A stretch of 64,000 nucleotides of DNA from Leucobacter aridicollis (GTDB lineage: Bacteria > Actinomycetota > Actinomycetes > Actinomycetales > Microbacteriaceae), in the NCBI RefSeq assembly GCF_013409595.1, contig NZ_JACCBD010000001.1, forward strand, positions 2,914,001 to 2,978,000, given 5' to 3'. Both the position numbers and the translations under genes were made by a program. A model generated the notes under the pieces. It did no database searches. It was not told the DNA's origin and was given only the letters and a program-made list of their open reading frames with translations. Each line of letters opens with the position of its first letter. The stretch's first letter is position 1. This document shows, piece after piece, positions 29,241 to 38,031 of the stretch.

Positions 29241-30008
29241 GTGCAGCATCCCGTCGTCCCTGAGAGCGTGACCCACACGAGCGTGCTCGTCGTGCTGCCA
29301 ACATTCAACGAACGAGACTCGCTCGCCGGAGTCGTCGCTGCCGTGCTCGACGCGGTGCCCGGCGCGAATGTGCTCATCATCGACGACAACAGCCCGGACG
29401 GCACCGGCGACGTCGCTGACGGGCTCGCGAGCGCCGACACGCGCGTCTCCGTGATGCACCGAGCCGGTAAACTCGGGCTCGGCACGGCGTACATCGCCGG
29501 CTTCCAGCGCGGGCTCGATCTCGGCTACGAGTTCGTCGTTGAGATGGACTCCGACGGCTCGCATCTGCCGGGTGAGCTCCCTGCGCTCCTGAACGCCGCC
29601 GCCTCGGGCGCTGAGCTCGTCATCGGCACGAGATGGATGCCGGGCGGCACAATCGTGAACTGGCCACGCCACCGCCGAATGCTGTCTCGGGGCGGGACCG
29701 CGTTCGCCCGCTTCGCGCTCCGGTCGCGCCTGCGAGACCTCACGAGCGGCTATCGCGTGCTGTCCCGCGGCTGCGTCGAGCGGCTCGGACTCGAGCGTAT
29801 CGATTCGGAGGGCTACGCCTTCCAGGTCGAGACCGCCTGGCGCATCGAGCGGCTCGGCGTCCCCGTAGCCGAAGTTCCCATTACGTTCGTCGAGCGCACC
29901 ACCGGACGGTCGAAGATGTCGGCGCGGATCATGTGGGAGGCCTTCACGAACGTGCTCCGTTGGGGCGTCGGTATCCGCGGGGCACGCGAGCCGGCCCTCC
30001 AAAACTAG
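29241..30008 (+). CDS. ppm1: polyprenol monophosphomannose synthase (Ppm1/DPM1 type)
   Basis: A 255-residue family 2 glycosyltransferase that makes polyprenyl-phosphate-mannose from GDP-mannose, the donor for periplasmic mannosylation of lipoglycans and proteins. It shows VLPTFNERDSL, the DDNSPDGTG loop, the metal site MDSDGSHLPGELP, GTRWMPGGTIVNWPRHR and SGYRVLSR. Only the catalytic domain is present, without the fused acyltransferase (Lnt) part of mycobacterial Ppm1 and without membrane helices. GTG 29241 is the first start; GTG 29268 is an alternative. manA near the end of the window would feed the same mannose pathway. Confidence 0.9.
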   Translation: MQHPVVPESVTHTSVLVVLPTFNERDSLAGVVAAVLDAVPGANVLIIDDNSPDGTGDVADGLASADTRVSVMHRAGKLGLGTAYIAGFQRGLDLGYEFVVEMDSDGSHLPGELPALLNAAASGAELVIGTRWMPGGTIVNWPRHRRMLSRGGTAFARFALRSRLRDLTSGYRVLSRGCVERLGLERIDSEGYAFQVETAWRIERLGVPVAEVPITFVERTTGRSKMSARIMWEAFTNVLRWGVGIRGAREPALQN

Positions 30009-30091
30009 GTCCGGGCGCGACACCCCAGCCCAGGCCGGCCCAACCCGCCCGGCCCGGCCCGGCCGCACACCGTCCGTATGCGATCGGCAGG

Positions 30092-30125
30092 TCCAATGCC
30101 CGATTCCCGAGAGTTTGGCATTGGA
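30092..30125. repeat. inverted repeat TCCAATGCC / GGCATTGGA
   Basis: Nine-base perfect arms (30092-30100 and 30117-30125) around a 16-base loop, in the 223-base convergent gap between ppm1 and hpf. It could be the ppm1 terminator, but there is no U-tract. Confidence 0.45.
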
Positions 30126-30183
30126 ATTGCAGATCCACGACAGTGGGCGCGAGCGGCCGCGCCGGCCCTCCCCTGACACGGCG

Positions 30184-30215
30184 GCGGCCGCCCCCGGGAC
30201 TCCGGGGACGGCCGC
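30184..30215 (-). terminator. hpf terminator hairpin
   Basis: GCGGCCG-C-CCCCGG (30184-30197) pairs with CCGGGG-A-CGGCCGC (30202-30215) with one mismatch. It starts 17 bases after the hpf stop on the minus strand. Confidence 0.65.
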
Positions 30216-30231
30216 GCGCAGGTTCGCAGAC

Positions 30232-30858
30232 CTAGCTGTCAGAGAGCGACAGCACGCCGTAGTTCCATCCCTTGCGGCGGTACACCACGCTGGGCTTGTC
30301 GGTTTCTGCGTCGATGAACAGGAAGAAGTCGTGGCCGACGAGCTCCATCTGGTCGACAGCGTCTTCGACCGGTAGGCGCTCTGCCGGGAACTCCTTCGAA
30401 CGGATCACAACGGGCGAGTACGCCTCTTCGGTTTCGGTCACGACCGGCACCGAGCCCGTCGAGACTGCGTCGATGACCTCAGCGGATGCCGGCTGCAGGT
30501 CTACGACGGCGAAGTCGTTCGCTGCGGCGTCTCCGAGGGATGTTCGCCCGCGACCGCGACGATCCTGAGCACGATCCTTGGAGCGGCGAATGCGCTCGAG
30601 CACACGACCGTATGCAATGTCGTAGGCGGCGTACTTGTCGGGCCCCACGGATTCGGCACGAATCACCGGGCCCGGGCCGATCAGCGTAATCTCAACCCGG
30701 TCACCATGTTTCGGGCTCTTGTCACTCAGACGCGAAACGCGCACTTCGAAGGCCTGTGCCTTCGGGAGCAACCCCGCTACCTTTTCGGTTTTTGACTCAA
30801 CGTACTGCTCAAAGCGATCAGTAATCTCGACATTTCGTCCGTGGATGCTGACGTCCAT
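30232..30858 (-). CDS. hpf: ribosome hibernation promoting factor, long form
   Basis: A 208-residue long HPF (YfiA family). The N-terminal domain (MDVSIHGRNVEITDRFEQYV, about 1-105) binds the 30S decoding region; the C-terminal domain (about 145-208, PVVIRSKEFPAERLPVEDAV and VVYRRKGWNYGVLSL) mediates dimerisation of 70S ribosomes into 100S particles. A basic linker RRSKDRAQDRRGRGRT joins them. It belongs to the actinobacterial block mtrA-mtrB-lpqB-comF-hpf-secA; secA is displaced here by about 3.2 kb. It starts 65 bases behind comF. Confidence 0.97.
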   Translation of the reverse strand: MDVSIHGRNVEITDRFEQYVESKTEKVAGLLPKAQAFEVRVSRLSDKSPKHGDRVEITLIGPGPVIRAESVGPDKYAAYDIAYGRVLERIRRSKDRAQDRRGRGRTSLGDAAANDFAVVDLQPASAEVIDAVSTGSVPVVTETEEAYSPVVIRSKEFPAERLPVEDAVDQMELVGHDFFLFIDAETDKPSVVYRRKGWNYGVLSLSDS

Positions 30859-30923
30859 GACGACCTCCCAGGTGACTCAGGCGGGTGGGCCGGTGTGGCG
30901 CACCACTACGCCTTTCTCGAACA

Positions 30924-31796
30924 TTACCCCCTTTCGCCTGTGAGCTTCCACTCTGTTTTTTGTGGCGCGTCGCGTCGCTCGGCTGCGCACAAGGCCACAG
31001 CTCCCACAACGGAGATCCCCTCCGCTTCGAGCACGGCGATTGCTGCCCGGAGCGTGGCGCCGGTCGTCGCAATGTCATCGACGAGGATCACGCCCCTCCC
31101 AGCAATCGCCCGCACGGAGGCGCGGCGCACGCGGATGAGCCGCGCGTTGCGTTCCCTCTCGCTTGGACGCAACCCGACCTGTCCCACGCGGCCGCGCCGT
31201 GGCGCGAGCGCTCGGACACGTCTGCCTGGCAGCCGGCCGGCCCGCAGCCCGGCGCGCAGAATCACGTCAACGTGTCGGTACCCGCGTTCCCGCTCGCGAC
31301 GTCTCCGGGACGGGAGGGGCACAAACACTGGCGCGCTCGGAGCCACCCGCCCGGCGGTCTCGTCGAGCGACCCCAGCGAACCTTGCGACCCGCGTGAGTC
31401 CTGCGAGCCCCACGAACCCTGCGACCCCAGCGAACCCAACGGACCCCGCGAGCCCTGCGAAGCCCGAGAGCTCTGCCGGTGGTGCTCTGCGGCGAGCGCA
31501 GCGCGGAGCGGCTCGATCATCCGTTCCCCGAGCAGGCGATTGAACCCGTAGGCCCCACGATGCTTGTACGCGAGCAGCACCGAGCGCAACACCCCGCTAT
31601 ACGGGCCCGCGGCGAAGCCCGGCACTCCGAGTGCTGGGATGTCTAGAACGCCGTCAGGCGGGGCGCGTGCAGCCTCTACGGCGCATGCCGCGCACAGCTC
31701 ACGGTCCCGCGCGCCGCACCCGGCGCACGAGCACGGCCAGAGGAGCGCGAGTAGGTCGAGCCCGAGTTCTCGCAGCGCCCGCAGCCCATCTGTCAT
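30924..31796 (-). CDS. comF: ComF-family phosphoribosyltransferase-like protein
   Basis: A 290-residue ComF-type protein. The N-terminus has a zinc-ribbon-like CSCAGCGARDRELCAACAVE; the C-terminal PRTase fold carries PLPSRRRRERERGYRH and the PRPP loop VILVDDIATTGATL. ComF aids DNA uptake in competent bacteria; in actinobacteria its role is unknown. Between the two parts, a Gly-Ser tripeptide array (about residues 110-143) encoded by a 9-base minisatellite interrupts the usual linker. ATG 31796 (MTDGLRALRELG) fits the family start; the frame runs open to 31940 with Arg-rich junk. The 243 bases up to the lpqB stop hold nothing I can identify. Confidence 0.88.
   Translation of the reverse strand: MTDGLRALRELGLDLLALLWPCSCAGCGARDRELCAACAVEAARAPPDGVLDIPALGVPGFAAGPYSGVLRSVLLAYKHRGAYGFNRLLGERMIEPLRAALAAEHHRQSSRASQGSRGPLGSLGSQGSWGSQDSRGSQGSLGSLDETAGRVAPSAPVFVPLPSRRRRERERGYRHVDVILRAGLRAGRLPGRRVRALAPRRGRVGQVGLRPSERERNARLIRVRRASVRAIAGRGVILVDDIATTGATLRAAIAVLEAEGISVVGAVALCAAERRDAPQKTEWKLTGERG
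31368..31466 (-). repeat. 9-base minisatellite inside comF
   Basis: About eleven degenerate copies of GCGANCCCN (for example GCGACCCCA, GCGAACCTT, GCGAGCCCC, GCGAACCCA). On the coding strand they give the tripeptides GSL, GSQ, GSW, GSQ, DSR, GSQ, GSL. The period of nine keeps the frame, so copy number can change without breaking the gene. Confidence 0.85.
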
Positions 31797-32039
31797 TGCT
31801 CGGGGCCACGCGCGAGCCGACGTGCGGTCGTCGGGCGCATGCCCGCCACCAGCCGGGGACCGGGGAGGCATCGAACGCCGGGCCCGAGCCGACCCCCTGC
31901 TCGCATGGGCCCGGTTCGCAGTCGCATCTCGTGATTCCATGGGTCAACCCTCGCCGACGGCGCCCTCTCTTGGCAGGGTCGCCACGGGATTGTGGAAAAC
32001 TTCGGGCGCGGTGTGCCCGGCCGCGTGCTGTGGAGCGAG

Positions 32040-33725
32040 CTAGCCGCGCTTTGCGATCACCTCGACATCGGCCGCGACCCGCTGCCAGCCGCTCGCACCC
32101 TGCGGCGCGAACAGCTCCCCGTTTGTGGTGAGCACCCGAATCTGTGTCCGGTTGCCGCCGCCAAAGATCTCCTCGGCGTCCGGTACCGAGCCCTGCTCGC
32201 TCGGGAAGGTACCCGGCCCACCAACTGTCACCTTGCCAGCCGTCCCCTGCTTCGTGACGGCGACAAAGCGATTCTGATCGATCCAGTCGAAGTCGAGCGC
32301 CTCTCCGCTTGCCCACAGTTCGACGTCGGCCTTCGGTGTGACCGCCGTTGGCATCCCGCCCTCGTTCTCCCTGAGGATCCCCCCGACCAGGACGTAGCTC
32401 TTCCCGCCATCGTCGATAAGCGCGCCGATCATGGCGCCGCCAGGCGCGATGCCGACAGCCCGGACGTCGAGCCCGTCGAGCCAGGGAATCACGATGTCGT
32501 GCTGTGCGCCCGAGGCGCTCGCGACGTGCATCTTGGTGGGCTCGGCGGCCGACAGTGACCAGGTCCACAGGTCGTCATCCACGCTCGGAGCGAGCAGCCC
32601 CTTGCGCCCGTCGATGACGGCGGTGAACCCTTGCGAGACGATGTGCACACCGGCTGCGGTGCGGACGGCCGCGACGGTCTTCGACCGCGACAGCGCAATC
32701 GCGTCACCGTCGAGTTCTTCGACGACCGGGCTGATCCCGATGACGGGTTCGATGCCCGAGGCAGTGAAAACACCGAACTTGCCGTTCTGCATCCCGGCGA
32801 GCTTCGCCCCCACCTGCGACGGCGTCATCGGCGCCACGGCCTGCGGCTTCCGCTTCACCGGCGTCCCCTCGATGAGCAGCTCCACGCGATTCACTCCCGA
32901 GACGGTCTGCAGACTCGTCTGGAGCTGCAGCAGCATCTCTTCCTGGGCGTTCGGATTGTTGAGCCCTTCGCCCTTGATGTCGACGCGGGCGAGCCCGTCC
33001 TCGACGGTGACGGCGTTCTTCGTGAGCGAGGTCCCCTCGGGGAACCCAGACCGCGCGACGAGTTCGAACCGCTCGCTCGGCCCCTCGAGCAGCGCATTCA
33101 CGATCTCGGTCGAGAGCGCCGCCCGCGACAGGAACCATCTCGTGTCGGGCACCAGCCTGCCGCCGGCGCCGAGGAAGTTCACCTGATGCTGCGACCAGAT
33201 CGCGTCAAACGTCGCGCGGTCGAGGATCACGCCAGCGGGAGCCGACGAGATCCGCCACTCGTCGCCCTCGCGAGTGAACTCGAAGCGGAGCTCGGTGCTC
33301 TCCCCCGCCTCCGTCAGCAGCAGTCGCCCCTCTGGGTCCACCTCTGCGACGACCGAGAGCAGCAGCATGCCCGCGGCATCGCCGTCGGGTCGGAACGGCC
33401 GCGATCCCTCCCAGACGAGCACACCGAAGTAGGGGTCCCACTGATCGGCGTACTCGGGGGTGAGGTACTCACGTGCGACTGAGTAGTCATCGATTGGCGA
33501 TCGCGCGGCGGTGATGAACCCGCGCACGAGTTCCTCCTGCGTCGCCCCCGCCGACGGGCCGAACGCGCTGAACTGGAGCGCCTGCTCAGCCTGGTTGATG
33601 TCGGTGAGGCCAGGCTGAACCGCGCCGGATCCTGGAATCGCGGCGCACGCGCTGAGCGACATCGTCGCCGCGACGACGACGCCGAGCACGGCGCGCGACG
33701 CGCGCTTGGTGTTGCGCTGAGTCAT
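32040..33725 (-). CDS. lpqB: lipoprotein LpqB, MtrAB-associated
   Basis: A 561-residue lipoprotein. Signal peptide with lipobox MSLSACAA (Cys about residue 27), a first domain, a GerMN domain (about 190-300, with VNALLEGPSERFELVARSGF) and a C-terminal beta-propeller-like domain (about 310-560, repeated G-x-V/L blades such as KTVAAVRTAAGVHIVSQGF). In mycobacteria LpqB binds the extracellular part of MtrB and tunes its activity. ATG 33725 overlaps the mtrB stop (ATGA), so translation is coupled; the longer frame to 33779 starts inside mtrB. Confidence 0.95.
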   Translation of the reverse strand: MTQRNTKRASRAVLGVVVAATMSLSACAAIPGSGAVQPGLTDINQAEQALQFSAFGPSAGATQEELVRGFITAARSPIDDYSVAREYLTPEYADQWDPYFGVLVWEGSRPFRPDGDAAGMLLLSVVAEVDPEGRLLLTEAGESTELRFEFTREGDEWRISSAPAGVILDRATFDAIWSQHQVNFLGAGGRLVPDTRWFLSRAALSTEIVNALLEGPSERFELVARSGFPEGTSLTKNAVTVEDGLARVDIKGEGLNNPNAQEEMLLQLQTSLQTVSGVNRVELLIEGTPVKRKPQAVAPMTPSQVGAKLAGMQNGKFGVFTASGIEPVIGISPVVEELDGDAIALSRSKTVAAVRTAAGVHIVSQGFTAVIDGRKGLLAPSVDDDLWTWSLSAAEPTKMHVASASGAQHDIVIPWLDGLDVRAVGIAPGGAMIGALIDDGGKSYVLVGGILRENEGGMPTAVTPKADVELWASGEALDFDWIDQNRFVAVTKQGTAGKVTVGGPGTFPSEQGSVPDAEEIFGGGNRTQIRVLTTNGELFAPQGASGWQRVAADVEVIAKRG

Positions 33726-35434
33726 GATCGGCCTTCCTTCGGCGTCTTGATGCTCCGACGGAATGGGCGTTTCAGCCATCCTCCCGTCGTCTCGCGAACG
33801 TCAGCTCCATCCGCCACGTCCTCGGGGATGAGCGGGATCGGCGAGACGAAGTCGGTGACCTCGTCGCCGCGCGGGAGGGTGAGTCTGAAGTTCGTGCCGA
33901 CGCCCCTCGCCGACCACACTTCGAGGAAGCCGCCGTGCACCGCGGCATCCTCCCGGGCGATGGCGAGACCGAGACCGGTGCCGCCAAGCGTGCGCTTCCG
34001 CGACGGGTCGGCGCGCCAAAACCTGTCGAAGACATGGTCGACGTCGTCTGCGCTCATCCCGACGCCCCAGTCACGCACCGAGACGGCGATCGCGTGCGCG
34101 TTCGAATCAACGGTGACGACGATCGGCCGATCCTCACCGTGCTCGATCGCGTTTCCGACGAGGTTCGACACGATGCGTCTGATTCGCCTCGCGTCGACAT
34201 CGACGGGGGTATAGCCGCCGAGCGGCCGCACCTCGATGAGGCTCGAGGACAGCGGGCGGAGGAGCGTCACCACCTCGTCAACGAGGTGGACGAGGTTCGT
34301 GGGCTCCGTCTCCAGCGTCACGCGCCCTGCGTCGTACCGGGAGATCTCGAGCAGGTCGGTGAGGAGCGATTCGAACCGGCCAACCTGCGTACTCAGCACC
34401 TCAACCGCGCGCTGCTGACCCGGCGCCAGCGTGTCCTGCTGGCCGCTGAGCACCTCGCTCGCGAGCCGGATCGTCGTGAGCGGTGTGCGCAGCTCATGGG
34501 AGACGTCGGACACAAACCGCTGCTGCATTTCGGAGAGGTCGTCGAGCTCCTGGATGCGCGCCTGCAGCGTGTCGGCCATGTCGTTGAATCCCTCCGAGAG
34601 CACGTCAAAGTGCTCGTCGTGTTGCAGCGGCATACGCGCATCAGGCTCGCCCGCTGCGAGCCGACGGCTCGTGTCGGCTGCGACGCGAATTGGCCGGAAG
34701 ACGATGCGGGAGATCACCCAGACGAGCAGGCCGATGAACAGCATCAGGCCTGCCGCGGTGAACAGGAGCGTGCGCTGGACGAACGAGAGCGTCTCAGCGG
34801 TCGCCGACAGTTCGTAGCCGATGAACAGGTCGAACACGCCGGCGCCGGCCGGGAACTTCAGGGACGAGCCAACGACGATGCCCGGCGAGTCCTTCGCTTC
34901 GCCGTCGCGGAAGGTCACCGCCTGCCAGTACTGGGGCTCCTCGGCGACGAGTACGGCGTTCGCGAGTTCCTCGCTCACCGCCTGCCCGAGCGCTGATGGG
35001 GTGCTCGCGACGGGCGAGAGCTCAGGGAACGGCGCTTGGTTCTCCTGGCGCCGAATGTAGATCATCTGGCTCGACGACGTATCCTGCACCGTCCGAAGTA
35101 CGGACGTCTGCAGCGACTGCAGCCCGCCCCGGTCGGCGGGGTCGAACGAGTCGATCATGCGCTGCGCCTGCACCGTTGCGCGCGCCGAGTCCTGCAGCGA
35201 CTGCTCCAGGCGCGACTGATAGAGGTCGTTGCTCACGCTCGTGAGGAGAAAGACCCCAGCGATCGCGATCATCGCGCCGGTCACGAGGCCAGTGATTGTC
35301 ATCGTGCGGAGCATGAGCGAGCGCCGCCACCGCGCACGGAAGGGACCGAGCACGGGCTGGGTCAGCTTGATCCAGCGCAAGCGCAGGCGCCGCCACGTCC
35401 GCTGCACTCGACCGCGAGACCTTGGCTCAGTCAT
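33722..35434 (-). CDS. mtrB: sensor histidine kinase MtrB
   Basis: A 570-residue sensor kinase of the MtrAB system that controls cell division and wall metabolism in actinobacteria. It has two membrane helices (about 42-64 and 228-250) flanking an extracytoplasmic sensor domain, a HAMP domain (SRIVFRPIRVAADTSRRLAAG), a dimerisation domain with the phosphorylated His in RFVSDVSHELRTPLTTIRLA (about residue 312), and an ATPase domain with RRIVSNLVGNAIEHGED (N box), VRDWGVGMS (G1) and LGGTGLGLAIA (G2). It starts eight bases behind the mtrA stop and overlaps lpqB. Confidence 0.97.
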   Translation of the reverse strand: MTEPRSRGRVQRTWRRLRLRWIKLTQPVLGPFRARWRRSLMLRTMTITGLVTGAMIAIAGVFLLTSVSNDLYQSRLEQSLQDSARATVQAQRMIDSFDPADRGGLQSLQTSVLRTVQDTSSSQMIYIRRQENQAPFPELSPVASTPSALGQAVSEELANAVLVAEEPQYWQAVTFRDGEAKDSPGIVVGSSLKFPAGAGVFDLFIGYELSATAETLSFVQRTLLFTAAGLMLFIGLLVWVISRIVFRPIRVAADTSRRLAAGEPDARMPLQHDEHFDVLSEGFNDMADTLQARIQELDDLSEMQQRFVSDVSHELRTPLTTIRLASEVLSGQQDTLAPGQQRAVEVLSTQVGRFESLLTDLLEISRYDAGRVTLETEPTNLVHLVDEVVTLLRPLSSSLIEVRPLGGYTPVDVDARRIRRIVSNLVGNAIEHGEDRPIVVTVDSNAHAIAVSVRDWGVGMSADDVDHVFDRFWRADPSRKRTLGGTGLGLAIAREDAAVHGGFLEVWSARGVGTNFRLTLPRGDEVTDFVSPIPLIPEDVADGADVRETTGGWLKRPFRRSIKTPKEGRS

Positions 35435-35442
35435 GCGAGGGA

Positions 35443-36126
35443 CTATTCTGCGCGCGCACCAGCACGGTATCCGACCCCGCGCACGGTCGTCACAATCGCC
35501 GGGCGATCAGGATCGATCTCGATCTTCGCGCGCAGCCGCTGGACGTGAACGTTGACGAGGCGCGTATCTGCCTTGTACTGGTAGCCCCACACCTTCTCGA
35601 GCAGCACCTCGCGGGTGAAGACCTGCTGGGGTTTGCGGGCGAGGATCGCGAGGAGATCGAACTCGAGTGGCGTGAGCGCGATGACCTCGTCGCCCCGCTT
35701 GACCTCGTGGCCCGCGACGTCGATGTGCAGGTCGCCGATCATCAGCGTCTCGTTCGTGTCCTCCTGCGGTTCGCGGAGGCGGGCGCGGATACGCGCGATG
35801 AGCTCGGCCGGGTTGAACGGCTTCACGACGTAGTCGTCGGCGCCGACCTCGAGCCCGCGCACGACGTCGCGGGTATCGGTGCGGGCCGTCAGCATGATGA
35901 TCGGTACGCCGGACTCCGCGCGGATCTGCTCGCAGACCCCGATCCCGTCGAGCCCAGGCAGCATCACGTCGAGAAGCACAAGATCAGGGCGCGTCGCACG
36001 GAACTGCTCGACGGCTTCGAAGCCGTCGTACGCATGCTCGACAAGGAATCCTTCTCCCTGCAGCACCATGCTCAGCATCTCAGCGAGTGCTCTGTCGTCA
36101 TCCACTACGAGGATTCGTGCGCTCAT
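35443..36126 (-). CDS. mtrA: response regulator MtrA
   Basis: A 227-residue OmpR-type response regulator. Receiver domain with DDD at residues 9-11, phospho-acceptor Asp in LVLLDVMLPG, Thr in IIMLTARTDT and Lys in YVVKPFNPAEL; C-terminal winged-helix domain with ALTPLEFDLLAILARKPQQV and RLVNVHVQRLRAKIEIDP. First gene of mtrA-mtrB-lpqB. MtrA is essential in mycobacteria. ATG 36126 (MSARILVVDDDRAL) is the family start; the frame upstream is unrelated. Confidence 0.98.
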   Translation of the reverse strand: MSARILVVDDDRALAEMLSMVLQGEGFLVEHAYDGFEAVEQFRATRPDLVLLDVMLPGLDGIGVCEQIRAESGVPIIMLTARTDTRDVVRGLEVGADDYVVKPFNPAELIARIRARLREPQEDTNETLMIGDLHIDVAGHEVKRGDEVIALTPLEFDLLAILARKPQQVFTREVLLEKVWGYQYKADTRLVNVHVQRLRAKIEIDPDRPAIVTTVRGVGYRAGARAE

Positions 36127-36188
36127 GTGCCTATTATGACCGGTCGGCCTGATAAACGTGCAACCGAGCCCCTCGGTGGGTGGCGCCA

Positions 36189-36617
36189 CTAGTAGTGGTC
36201 GAACCTTCCGGGCAGCAGTTCCCACGGTTCGCGACCGAGATATTCGCACACGGCGCGGTACACGCAGTGCTCGACAAAGTAGCGCCGGTGCTCGTCGTCG
36301 TCGACGTGCAGCCCCTTGCTCCGCTGGATCGGCATCCGGTACAGCATGATGCTCCGCGCCGCGCGGTCGATCGAGTACAGCATCGGCATCGAACTCTCGC
36401 CGATCGCCGCGGGCACCGTTTGAAAGCCGATCTGTACTCCGTGCAGCTCCTCGGGGAGGGCACGCTGCAGGAACTCGACGGCACCCCGAGCGTCGGCCTC
36501 GAACTTCGTGACCCTGCTCTGCGGGTTCGCGAGCGCGGGCCCGGTGATCGACGAGCGGATCGGGCGCCGCCCGTGCCGCGTTGGCCGCCCTTGCGTCCGC
36601 GGGGTCCGAGAAGTCAT
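36189..36617 (-). CDS. metallopeptidase-like protein without HExxH
   Basis: A 142-residue protein related to the small zincin-like family (former DUF1025) found in actinobacteria. It has the FQTVPAAIGESSMPMLYSID and IMLYRMPIQRSK strands and the helix before the usual zinc motif. Where family members carry HExxH (as in VHEIAHHFG), this one reads VEHCVYRAVCEYLGREPWEL: no HExxH, and the downstream LDAH-type end is replaced by GRFDHY. It should be inactive as a peptidase or work differently. It starts 22 bases behind the DUF5719 gene on the same strand. Confidence 0.7.
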   Translation of the reverse strand: MTSRTPRTQGRPTRHGRRPIRSSITGPALANPQSRVTKFEADARGAVEFLQRALPEELHGVQIGFQTVPAAIGESSMPMLYSIDRAARSIMLYRMPIQRSKGLHVDDDEHRRYFVEHCVYRAVCEYLGREPWELLPGRFDHY

Positions 36618-36639
36618 GCCACCCAGTCTACGGGCCGCG

Positions 36640-38031
36640 CTAGCGGGTGTAGACCGTGAGCTGCCCAGTGTGCTCGGCCCGCGGCATGATCGGGTAGCCT
36701 GCGATCGAACCGCTGCCGATCATGCGCACGCCGGCATGCACGGGCTCGGTGCTCGTGAGCGTGCGGCTGCCCTCACCGGGCACGACGACCGCGGACCCGG
36801 GAGCGATCTTCAGCTGTTGCTCCTTGCCACCGGCGACGGTGACCTCGGCCTCCCTGTCGCCCGTGTTCGCGACGATGAGCGCCCCGCCCGGGGTCACCGG
36901 AGCGGCCGTCGGCGTATTCGCCGGGATCGTCGGCGCCGCAGCGAACCACTGGAAGTCGTGCGTCTCGCCGGAGTTCGCTGCGCCTTCCGCACCAGCGAAG
37001 ACCGGCACGTCGGCGTCGACGACGATTGCGGTTGCGTCGTGCGGCCACGCCTCGACCGCAAGCGCGCCGACGATGCGCGGCTCCAACTCGATGACACCAA
37101 GCTCGGTGCGGACGCCCTTCGCGTCAATCGCCGAGATCGTTGCGCTGCCTGCGGCGTCGCCCGGGGCGATCGCGTGCACGAGCACAGGGAAGCGGTCGGC
37201 CGGGCCAGTGTCGGTCGGCACCTCCTCGTGGTCGTGCGAGTCCTCGTTCGCGACGCCGGGAATGACGAGCTGCTGCTCGGGACGAAGCTGCCGGGTAACC
37301 GCGGACGTGCCGACAGGCACGATGCCGTCCACGCGCGCGACGCCGAGGCTTGCCGTGACCGGCGCGCCTGTGCTCGTCACGCGCACGGCGAGGCGCTCGC
37401 GGTTCGGTGCGTAGCCGTTGAGGGAGACGATCTGCTCGGAGTTCGGCGTCACAATGACGCCCGAGGTCTGCACGGCGTCGATCTCGCCGTTCTCGTCGAA
37501 CACGGAGATCTGCACGGTCGCAGGCACCTCGCTCGCGTTGCCGAGGCTGAGCGTGGTGGAGAGTCCGAGCGTGCTCGCGCCGCCAACAAGCCACTGCTCG
37601 TTCACGGGCTCGACGCACGCGCTCGCCGTTGCGCCTCGCAGCGATGCAGACGACAGCTTCTGGCTCTGGGCGGCCGCGATCGATGCCTCAGCGGCGCCCG
37701 TCAGCACGCGTGCACCGCTCGCGCTCGCGCCCTCGCCGCCGCTGAGCGTGCCCAGCTCACCGTCGCCGCTCACGACGACGCTCGCCTCGCCAACAGGCAC
37801 GGCGACATCGGGGCGCGAGGGATCGGCCCCGAGTTCGGCGAATGCGCCAGCGCACACGATGCTGCGCTCGCCCGTCTGGGTGGTGCTCACCTTGACGGCG
37901 TGCGGCGCGCGCTCGACGCCCGGCAGCTGAACCGTTCCAAGCAGCAGCACGCCAGCGGCGGCGGCTCCGGTGATGACGAGGCCGGTGAGCGCGCGGGCAC
38001 CGCCGCGGACAAACCTCTTACTCGTGCTCAT
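36640..38031 (-). CDS. secreted DUF5719-family protein
   Basis: A 463-residue exported protein: basic start (MSTSKRFVRGGARALTG), one hydrophobic segment (about 15-35) as uncleaved anchor or signal, then an all-beta extracytoplasmic part with Ala/Gly/Val-rich strands, ending GSGSIAGYPIMPRAEHTGQL. It fits the actinobacterial DUF5719 family, whose genes lie next to a large membrane glycosyltransferase and WhiB2, exactly as here. No catalytic motif is evident. The start codon directly follows the glycosyltransferase stop, so the two are cotranscribed and likely act in the same envelope process. Confidence 0.8.
   Translation of the reverse strand: MSTSKRFVRGGARALTGLVITGAAAAGVLLLGTVQLPGVERAPHAVKVSTTQTGERSIVCAGAFAELGADPSRPDVAVPVGEASVVVSGDGELGTLSGGEGASASGARVLTGAAEASIAAAQSQKLSSASLRGATASACVEPVNEQWLVGGASTLGLSTTLSLGNASEVPATVQISVFDENGEIDAVQTSGVIVTPNSEQIVSLNGYAPNRERLAVRVTSTGAPVTASLGVARVDGIVPVGTSAVTRQLRPEQQLVIPGVANEDSHDHEEVPTDTGPADRFPVLVHAIAPGDAAGSATISAIDAKGVRTELGVIELEPRIVGALAVEAWPHDATAIVVDADVPVFAGAEGAANSGETHDFQWFAAAPTIPANTPTAAPVTPGGALIVANTGDREAEVTVAGGKEQQLKIAPGSAVVVPGEGSRTLTSTEPVHAGVRMIGSGSIAGYPIMPRAEHTGQLTVYTR

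Noticed and set aside
27671..29494. 607-codon open frame antisense to katA and ppm1
   Set aside because: It runs through two certain genes and the katA terminator; no domain is recognisable.
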